From Methanothermus fervidus DSM 2088 (lineage in GTDB: Archaea > Methanobacteriota > Methanobacteria > DSM-2088 > Methanothermaceae), in contig CP002278.1 of the NCBI GenBank assembly GCA_000166095.1, forward strand, positions 1,148,001 to 1,212,000: 64,000 nucleotides of DNA, written 5' to 3'. The translations under genes and the position numbers were made by a program. Within the stretch, counting starts at the first letter, position 1. The number at the start of each line of letters is the position of its first letter. Below, one piece after another: positions 57,902-64,000 of this stretch. The notes beneath the pieces were generated by a model that saw only the letters and a program-made list of their open reading frames with translations, ran no database searches and was not told the DNA's origin.

Positions 57902-58306
57902 TCAAAAAGTTCCAAAAATTTTGTGATAATAATTTACAGCTTTCATTGGACAGGTTATCACACAACATCCACATCCAACACATTTTTCATCGTCTATTTC
58001 AACTGTCCAGTCATCTTTTATACTTATAGCTCCAACAGGACAAATTGAAACACATGCTCCACAATCAATACACTTTTCTTTGTCTTTCCTCACAACGTCC
58101 TTTGCAATCTCAACAATTATTCCCCTATTTTTTAGGTATTCTATACTTTCCTTTTTTCTTTTACCTAATATTTCAGCTAAAATTTTACCGCCACTTGATG
58201 TAATATGGGCATGCAAAATATTAAAATCTATGTCATATTTTTTTATTGCGTCGGATATAACAGGTTTTTTTATTATTTCTTTTGAAAAATATAACCATAC
58301 TCTCAT
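57902..58306 (-). CDS. NIL-domain ferredoxin of the homocysteine-forming system
   Basis: A 134-residue protein with an N-terminal NIL domain (about 1-73) and two [4Fe-4S] motifs, [12 protein letters not shown] and [12 protein letters not shown]. In Methanosarcina acetivorans the homologous pair MA1821/MA1822 is needed to make homocysteine from aspartate semialdehyde and sulfide. It overlaps the DUF39 gene by four bases, the same pairing as there. Confidence 0.9.
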   Translation of the reverse strand: MRVWLYFSKEIIKKPVISDAIKKYDIDFNILHAHITSSGGKILAEILGKRKKESIEYLKNRGIIVEIAKDVVRKDKEKCIDCGACVSICPVGAISIKDDWTVEIDDEKCVGCGCCVITCPMKAVNYYHKIFGTF

Positions 58307-59835
58307 TTCTTTTCCCTACCAATTATACGTGATATATCTTCAGCAGTAACTATTCCTATTACTCTATTATCTTTATCGACAACTGGAAGTCCTGAAATGT
58401 TATATTTATCCATACGACGTGCAGCGACATCTATTGGCTCATTTTCTTTAGCAGTTATTACCCTTTTTGTCATGATTTCTTCTAATTTTTTAGTACCTTC
58501 AGCAACAGCATTTGCTATATCCCATGATGTAACTATTCCCCTAAGTTTATTATTTTTGTCAACTATTGGAACATGATTTATATTATTTTCCACAATTTTC
58601 TTTGCCACACTTTCCACACTTTCTGAAATACTAGCTACAATGGCAGGCTTGGTCTCAACATCTTTAACCAGTATTAATGGTTTTTTAATTTTCAGTGGTT
58701 TTAATTCCTTAGGTTTTTTAGGTAGAGGTTTTACATATTCTGACAGTGTAAATTCTCCTTTTTCTATCAATTTTTTTAATTCTTCAGCAACTTCCATCGC
58801 CATCTTATAAGATGATAAAGGTGATGTTGGTACTTCCTTATCATCTATAATTACTTTTCCAGATTTTAATTCCTCATAATTTGTTTCAGCAACTACAGGT
58901 CTATCTCTACTTGGCACGCCATAGTCAATTATCTTACACTTTATATCTTTATCACTTACTCCAGTTCTTAAGGCAATTTTTTCATTTAAGACAGGAATTG
59001 GTATTCCAACTCCTAAATAAATTGTTGGTCCATACTTATGTATAGTAGCTCCTCTTACAAACTTAGGATCCATGTCTTTCATGTCCGCTTTTAGCATTAA
59101 TGTTCCTGCAGGAGAAACTGGGATATCTTTGTGTCTTTCTACGCCAACTCTATGTTGTGTTCCCTCTCCAACAACATATCCTTGAGCACCTGCAAGAAAT
59201 ACTTTTGTTCCTATTCCTATACATTCAAAATATGGATCATTGAGCAGTGGACTTAATTCACCTGCGCTTGAGTAGGTTACATTGCCAAAATTGGGAAGTA
59301 AGGTACCCATATAGGTATATAGTGTTTCATTGCTAGAATTAGTTGCGGCAGCATAATTTTGGTAACAATTTCTTGGGTTTACCATTATTGCTTGGTTTAT
59401 TTCAGATAAAGAAATTGCAGTTTCTATTTTTTTTAATGGATAACAATCTGTTCCAAAACCTTCTGCCACAAGTTCAACTTCTTTGCCTTTTATAAGGTCC
59501 TCTATTACGTGGCCTCCACCATAATCAAATTTTTTTTCAGGATCAATATTAGGTTGTGCAGCACCTATATAAATATCTACAGCAGCTATACCAGCGTAAG
59601 CCTCTACTCCATTCAAATAAGCCCTTTTAATTTTTATTGGAGGTTCTGCATGGCCTAAATTTAAAAATGCTCCTGAAGAACACATTGCACCAAAAGTTCC
59701 AGTAGTAACTACATCAATTTCTTTAGCAGCTTTTTTTGCGCCATCATCTCTTACAATTTCAACCATTTCAGATGCTGTAACTACTACTGCATCTCCATTT
59801 TTTATTTTTTGGTTTATTTCTTCTAATGATTTCAA
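58303..59835 (-). CDS. Homocysteine biosynthesis protein (DUF39, L-aspartate semialdehyde sulfurtransferase) with CBS pair
   Basis: A 510-residue protein. The N-terminal DUF39/COG1900 domain (about 1-370) includes [24 protein letters not shown] with its conserved cysteine, [11 protein letters not shown] and [17 protein letters not shown]. Two CBS domains (about 395-505, [13 protein letters not shown] and [13 protein letters not shown]) probably bind an adenosyl ligand such as SAM or AMP for feedback. The TTG start at 59835 follows GGGAT. It acts with the NIL ferredoxin encoded next. Confidence 0.9.
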   Translation of the reverse strand: MKSLEEINQKIKNGDAVVVTASEMVEIVRDDGAKKAAKEIDVVTTGTFGAMCSSGAFLNLGHAEPPIKIKRAYLNGVEAYAGIAAVDIYIGAAQPNIDPEKKFDYGGGHVIEDLIKGKEVELVAEGFGTDCYPLKKIETAISLSEINQAIMVNPRNCYQNYAAATNSSNETLYTYMGTLLPNFGNVTYSSAGELSPLLNDPYFECIGIGTKVFLAGAQGYVVGEGTQHRVGVERHKDIPVSPAGTLMLKADMKDMDPKFVRGATIHKYGPTIYLGVGIPIPVLNEKIALRTGVSDKDIKCKIIDYGVPSRDRPVVAETNYEELKSGKVIIDDKEVPTSPLSSYKMAMEVAEELKKLIEKGEFTLSEYVKPLPKKPKELKPLKIKKPLILVKDVETKPAIVASISESVESVAKKIVENNINHVPIVDKNNKLRGIVTSWDIANAVAEGTKKLEEIMTKRVITAKENEPIDVAARRMDKYNISGLPVVDKDNRVIGIVTAEDISRIIGREKK

Positions 59836-59855
59836 ATGTAATCCCTTCTATGTAA

Positions 59856-60506
59856 TTATCCAGAAAATAAATTTGTTACTTCTTGTATTGCATCTGATTT
59901 TGCTAAAACCAATAATCTATCGTTTTCTTTAATTTTTGTATTAGGTTGAGGAATTTTTATTTCATCGTTACTATAAATTGCAGCTATGATGTAATCTTTT
60001 GTTGGCGATAACTCCTCTACATTTTTTCCTACAACTTCTTTGTTTTTTACAACTAGTTCTAATATTTCTGCTTCACCCCTACCTAATACAATGAGATCAA
60101 CTACTTTTGGACGTGTTATATATTTTTCAAGATATCCTGCTGCACTTCTTTCAGGACTTATAACGTGATCTATACCTACATCTCGGAATGTATCTTCATT
60201 TTCTGGATTGTTTACTCGTGCAATAGTTTTTGGAACATTGTATTTTTTTGCAAGGATACATCCCATAAGATTTGCTTCATCACTACCAGTTGCTGCAACA
60301 AAAACATCAGCATTTTCAATGCCAGCACTTTCTAAAATATTTCTTTCTGTTCCTTTACCACAAATTACTGGAATGTTTAATTCAGATTCTAATTTCTTAC
60401 ATCTCTCTTTGTCTCTTTCTATAACAGTTACTTCATGTCCATCGGATGTTAAAAGGTCTGCAAGTGTTGAACCTACTCTACCTCCACCCATTATCACAAC
60501 ATACAT
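59856..60506 (-). CDS. trkA: TrkA-type potassium channel regulator
   Basis: A 216-residue cytoplasmic regulator of K+ uptake. An N-terminal RCK Rossmann domain (VVIMGGGRVGSTLADLL, then VTVIERD) is followed by a TrkA-C domain (about 140-215). It gates a TrkH-type channel in response to NAD(H) or ATP. The channel gene is not in the window. AAGGTG precedes ATG 60506. Confidence 0.92.
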   Translation of the reverse strand: MYVVIMGGGRVGSTLADLLTSDGHEVTVIERDKERCKKLESELNIPVICGKGTERNILESAGIENADVFVAATGSDEANLMGCILAKKYNVPKTIARVNNPENEDTFRDVGIDHVISPERSAAGYLEKYITRPKVVDLIVLGRGEAEILELVVKNKEVVGKNVEELSPTKDYIIAAIYSNDEIKIPQPNTKIKENDRLLVLAKSDAIQEVTNLFSG

Positions 60507-60695
60507 TTTTTCACCTTTCTTTTTTACTAAAAAATCTGGTAAAATAAATTTATCAAAATGAAAAATCTTCTTTTTTAACTGTATTAGTGATTTTGAAGTG
60601 AAAAAATTATTTAAGTTTTTTCATTGAAAATAATAATTCTCTACACAAATAGACTAAAAAATCATTGACAAATAAATTACACATTGAGGGGTATG

Positions 60696-62057
60696 ATGGA
60701 CATTGGAAAATTAGAAAAATTAACTTTGGAGTTAGAGAAAAAAGTTGAATATGTTGATGTTAGTGCAACTCAAATATCTACAAATTCCATTGTTATGAAG
60801 GATGGAAACATTCAAGAAATAAAATCAGGGATTGAAAGTGGTATAAGAGTGAGAGTAATTAAAAATGGAATGTGGAAGATAGGATTTTTTAGGGGCACTG
60901 ATGATATAGATTATATGTATAAAAGAATGGTTAAGGTAGTTGGTTCAGGCAGTGTTGCATTAGCAAAATGTGATCCAATAGTCGGCAATTTTAAATCACC
61001 AATGAAAATAAATCCTTCTGATGTACCGATAGATGAAAAAAAGGAAATGGTAGTGGAAGTTGAAAAAGCTGCAAATATTAAAAAGGTTGTAAGCACCGCA
61101 GTAAATTATGTAGATGTAAATGTAAAAAATGTATTCTTAAGTTCTGAAGGTGCAAACGCTAGTAAAAATGAATCTAAAGTTGCATTATTTATCAATGCAG
61201 TTGCATCTGATGGTAAAACCTTACAATTTAGCAGTGATAGAATTGGAAATGTTGGTGGATTTGAAATTATTAAACAAGCTGATTTAGAAAAACTTGGCAG
61301 AAAAGTTGGAAAAAATGCTGTAGAGCTGTTATCTGCTGAATCACCGCCTTCAGGTAGATTTACAATTGTAACAGATTGTGAACTCACAGGAGTTTTTATA
61401 CATGAAGCTGTTGGACATGCATCAGAAGCAGACATTGTCCTTAAAAATGATTCTATTTTAAAAAACAAAATTGGGAAGAAAATAGGATCTGAATTAGTTA
61501 CAATAATTGATGATCCAACTACTAATGGATTTGGATATTATGTATATGATTCTGAAGGTGTGAAGGCATCTCCAACAACAATTATGAAAAATGGTATTTT
61601 AAAATCCTTTATAAATTCCAGAGAGACTGCTTATCAATTAAATATGAATCCTACTGGAAATGCAAGAGCAGCTTTTGGCCACGAACCTCTTGTTAGAATG
61701 AGTAATACTTATTTGAAGCCCCGAGATCAAAGCTTCGATGAATTAATTGAAGATGTTAAAGAAGGAGTATATCTAAAAGGTTCAAGAGGAGGACAAGTAG
61801 ATACTACTCGAGGTACATTCCAATTTAATGCTGAGAGATCATTTAAAATTGAAAATGGGAGGATAACTACTCCATTAAGAGATGTATCGATGTCTGGTAA
61901 TATACTAGAAGTTCTTAAAAACGTCGATGCTGTTGGCTCAGATTTTAAAATTAATGCTGGTTTTTGTGGAAAATATGGACAGACAGTAGCCGTAGGTGAT
62001 GGGGGCCCACACATAAGAATTAAAAATGTGTTGATAGGTGGAAAAAATGTTATCTGA
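60696..62057 (+). CDS. tldD: TldD/PmbA family metalloprotease
   Basis: A 454-residue zinc protease. The metal motif HEAVGH (HExxxH) lies in [14 protein letters not shown], with the conserved [18 protein letters not shown] later. TldD works with TldE/PmbA to degrade or mature small peptides; no partner gene is in this window. ATG 60696 is chosen since GAGGGG at 60686-60691 gives the best spacing; upstream ATG and TTG are in frame. The 189-base region before it is A+T-rich and otherwise empty. Confidence 0.92.
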   Translation: MDIGKLEKLTLELEKKVEYVDVSATQISTNSIVMKDGNIQEIKSGIESGIRVRVIKNGMWKIGFFRGTDDIDYMYKRMVKVVGSGSVALAKCDPIVGNFKSPMKINPSDVPIDEKKEMVVEVEKAANIKKVVSTAVNYVDVNVKNVFLSSEGANASKNESKVALFINAVASDGKTLQFSSDRIGNVGGFEIIKQADLEKLGRKVGKNAVELLSAESPPSGRFTIVTDCELTGVFIHEAVGHASEADIVLKNDSILKNKIGKKIGSELVTIIDDPTTNGFGYYVYDSEGVKASPTTIMKNGILKSFINSRETAYQLNMNPTGNARAAFGHEPLVRMSNTYLKPRDQSFDELIEDVKEGVYLKGSRGGQVDTTRGTFQFNAERSFKIENGRITTPLRDVSMSGNILEVLKNVDAVGSDFKINAGFCGKYGQTVAVGDGGPHIRIKNVLIGGKNVI

Positions 62058-62610
62058 AGAAGAAGGTGAATTTTTAATAAAATTAGCAAGAAAAAGTATA
62101 GAAGAATATGTAAAGAATGGTAAAAAAATAGATCCTCCAAAAGAACTTCCTAAATCACTAACAGAGAAGAGAGGAGTATTTGTAACATTGAAAAAAAATG
62201 GTGAGTTGAGAGGTTGTATTGGATATCCAGAGCCAATAAAACCTTTGGCAGAGGCAACAATTGATTCTGCAATATCTTCTGCGACATCTGACCCAAGATT
62301 TCCACCACTTAAGCCTGCAGAATTAAAAGAGATATCTATTGAGGTAAGTGTTTTAACAAAACCAAAACTTGTGGAAGTAGAAAATCCACAAGAATATCTC
62401 AAAAAAATAAAAATAGGTAAGGATGGTATAATTGTTGAAAAAGGCTTTAACAAGGGTTTATTACTACCACAAGTTCCAGTAGAACAGAATTGGGATGTAG
62501 AAGAATTTTTATGCAATGCATGCATGAAAGCAGGATTGCCACCTGATTGTTGGTTTGATTCTGAAACTCGGATATATAAGTTTCAAGCACAGATATTTGA
62601 GGAGAAATAA
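62047..62610 (+). CDS. AMMECR1 domain protein
   Basis: A 187-residue AMMECR1-family protein with the invariant [10 protein letters not shown] motif, [15 protein letters not shown], and [15 protein letters not shown]. The family is conserved in all domains of life. A role in radical SAM or modification chemistry has been suggested but not shown. ATG 62047 has AGGTGG upstream and overlaps tldD by 11 bases. Confidence 0.92.
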   Translation: MLSEEEGEFLIKLARKSIEEYVKNGKKIDPPKELPKSLTEKRGVFVTLKKNGELRGCIGYPEPIKPLAEATIDSAISSATSDPRFPPLKPAELKEISIEVSVLTKPKLVEVENPQEYLKKIKIGKDGIIVEKGFNKGLLLPQVPVEQNWDVEEFLCNACMKAGLPPDCWFDSETRIYKFQAQIFEEK

Positions 62611-62612
62611 AT

Positions 62613-63620
62613 GTGATAATACCGGACATACCTACCTACAAAGAAATTTTAGATAAAGCATTTAGTAGAGCTAGGAAATCTGGAGAAAAATTAAGGACGC
62701 TTAGAATACCAAGAAATGTGAAATATAGACGTATAGAAGAGACTAAAATTCAAACTGCATGTGATGTAATGATTTCTACCCTTAAACGTATTTTGGATAA
62801 GACACCAATAATTGATGAACTTCCAGAATTTTATCAAGATTATATTGATGTTACTGTAGGCATTGATGAATTAAAGAAATCTCTAGGTGCTATAAATCGA
62901 GCAATTAAAATAATATCACAATTAAAAAGAGAATACACAAAGCGTATAAAATTTTCAAGTCCTAAAGAAGCATATAAATTAAGAAGGGAAATATATGGGA
63001 GAATATCTTCCGTTATAAAAGAAATAAAAGATGATCTTGATTTTTTAGATTTTGCAAAAAATAGGTTAAAAAACATGCCTACTATAGATTTTGATGCAGT
63101 AACTGTTGTAATTGCAGGTTATCCAAATGTAGGTAAATCAACTTTGTTAAGAAAACTTACTGGAGCAAATCCTGAAGTTGCTGAATATCCTTTCACAACG
63201 AAAGGTATACAGATAGGGTATAGAAAAATTGGGTGGGGAAAACTACAGGTTGTGGATACTCCAGGATTGTTGGATAGACCTGTAGATAAAATGAATGAAA
63301 TAGAATTACAAGCGTTAGTAGCTCTTGAAAACCTTGCAGATCTTATGATTTTCATTTTTGATCCCTCTGAAACTTGTGGATACCCATTAGAAAAACAATT
63401 TGCATTATATAAAAATTTAAGGAAAGTTTTTAATGTTCCTATAATTTCTGTTTTTAATAAAATAGATTTGGTAGAAAATCTTAAATATTTGAAAAAATAT
63501 ATTAACAAAGTAGAAAATCCAATTTTAGTATCTGCTACAGAAGGAAAAGGACTAAAAAAATTAATAGCTAAGTTGGAGGAATTGTATGAAAGATTGGAAA
63601 GAAAAATTTGGAAAACCTGA
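62613..63620 (+). CDS. NOG1-like GTP-binding protein
   Basis: A 335-residue GTPase of the Obg/NOG1 family, linked to large ribosomal subunit assembly. The N-terminal helical domain (about 1-160) has MIIPDIPTYKEILDKAFSRA. The G domain shows AGYPNVGKSTLLRKLTGA, VDTPGLLDRP and NKIDLVE. GTG 62613 follows GGAG two codons after the AMMECR1 stop. The 3' end overlaps the hsp20 gene by up to 35 bases. Confidence 0.93.
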   Translation: MIIPDIPTYKEILDKAFSRARKSGEKLRTLRIPRNVKYRRIEETKIQTACDVMISTLKRILDKTPIIDELPEFYQDYIDVTVGIDELKKSLGAINRAIKIISQLKREYTKRIKFSSPKEAYKLRREIYGRISSVIKEIKDDLDFLDFAKNRLKNMPTIDFDAVTVVIAGYPNVGKSTLLRKLTGANPEVAEYPFTTKGIQIGYRKIGWGKLQVVDTPGLLDRPVDKMNEIELQALVALENLADLMIFIFDPSETCGYPLEKQFALYKNLRKVFNVPIISVFNKIDLVENLKYLKKYINKVENPILVSATEGKGLKKLIAKLEELYERLERKIWKT

Positions 63621-64000
63621 AGAGTTCTTCAGGAGGAGAGGCTTTATGATAGATAAAATGATGGAAGACATGATAAACACAATGAAAAAGATGCATGAAG
63701 AGTTTGAAAGAAGATTGTCAGAATATACAGAATTTTTACCAGCTAAACCTTCTGTTGACGTTATTGATGCTGAAGACAAGATAATAGTTAAAACTGATCT
63801 TCCTGGTGTAAAAAAGGAAGATTTAGATGTAAAGGTTTCAGAAGATACTGTAACAATTAGTGCTAATGTTAGGGAAGAATTAGAAGTTGAAAAAGGAAAC
63901 TACTTTAAAAAAGAGAGAAGATATGGAGAAGCTCACAGGGAAGTAAAATTACCAGCAAAAGTTAAACCAAAAGAAGCTAAAGCAAAATTTGAAAATGGAG
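63586..64000 (+). CDS. Hsp20/alpha-crystallin small heat shock protein (partial, runs off the window)
   Basis: The first 138 codons of a small heat shock protein; the C-terminus is beyond the window end. An N-terminal Met/Glu-rich helical region (about 1-50) is followed by the alpha-crystallin domain with PSVDVIDAEDKIIVKTDLPGV and a YGEAHREVKLPAKV strand. Two in-frame starts each have a strong ribosome site: ATG 63586 after GGAGGA and ATG 63646 after AGGAGGAG. The upstream start is annotated and overlaps the NOG1-like gene. Confidence 0.92.
   Translation, partial: MKDWKEKFGKPEEFFRRRGFMIDKMMEDMINTMKKMHEEFERRLSEYTEFLPAKPSVDVIDAEDKIIVKTDLPGVKKEDLDVKVSEDTVTISANVREELEVEKGNYFKKERRYGEAHREVKLPAKVKPKEAKAKFENG

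Noticed and set aside
1-64000. CRISPR arrays, insertion sequences, prophage or integrated plasmid
   Set aside because: No regularly spaced direct repeats, transposase, integrase or phage-type genes were found. The two inteins are the only mobile-type elements seen.

Overview
The window is A+T-rich, gene-dense DNA from a hydrogenotrophic methanogen of the order Methanobacteriales. The markers are coenzyme M synthesis (comB), a probable F430 synthetase (cfbE), methanogenesis marker proteins, geranylgeranyl lipid reduction, an archaeal A1AO ATP synthase, an archaeal RNase P RNA, an archaeal initiator tRNA, a MurT/GatD pair of the kind linked to pseudomurein walls, and several small families first characterised as MTH genes of Methanothermobacter (MTH1184- and MTH1187-like). 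The low G+C, very short intergenic gaps and intein content fit Methanothermus (for example M. fervidus). That genus call is inference, not a database match.

Layout. 1-9.5 kb: a tight rightward run of ten genes (pyruvoyl arginine decarboxylase, IMPase/FBPase, NAD kinase, CfbE-like Mur ligase, hemC, Gfo/Idh oxidoreductase, GfcR-type regulator, MurT-like, GatD-like, NAD(P)HX repair). 9.5-24.3 kb: short operons on both strands (argG with a BofA-like protein, aspartoacylase-like, ACT protein, intein-containing class II ribonucleotide reductase with arfB and a PUA protein, aroE, ferredoxin with geranylgeranyl reductase, radical SAM, gatB, CBS protein, hisE, larB). An unexplained promoter plus structured region lies at 12.3-12.55 kb. 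24.4-32.5 kb: hypF, an HTH regulator, a tandem initiator tRNA-Met/RNase P RNA unit, a small exported protein, an unusual membrane glycosyltransferase, a THUMP-SPOUT methylase, a DJ-1-like protein and comB. 32.5-37.7 kb: methanogenesis markers, TraB, DUF1922, a GTPBP-like GTPase, a tRNA thiolase and a thiamine-binding protein. 37.8-47.3 kb: the complete atpHIKECFABD operon, with atpA carrying an intein in its Walker A loop. 47.7-51.1 kb: pheS, citG-like and hemB. 51.2-57.9 kb: two divergent surface genes, a beta-helix/CARDB protein and a very large exported CobN-like protein. 57.9-64 kb: the homocysteine-forming pair, trkA, tldD, AMMECR1, a NOG1-like GTPase and a truncated hsp20.

How the genes fit together. 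Tetrapyrrole and nickel themes recur (hemB, hemC, cfbE, larB, hypF, CobN-like). They fit a cell that makes F430, cobamides and NiFe hydrogenases. The ATP synthase c subunit carries residues expected for Na+ binding. The most unusual items are the exported CobN-like protein with its divergent beta-helix partner, a glycosyltransferase with AbrB-like repeats outside the membrane, two inteins each placed exactly at an active-site residue, two probable non-canonical start codons (CTG and ATT), and a candidate stand-alone RNA. No CRISPR array, insertion sequence or prophage was seen.
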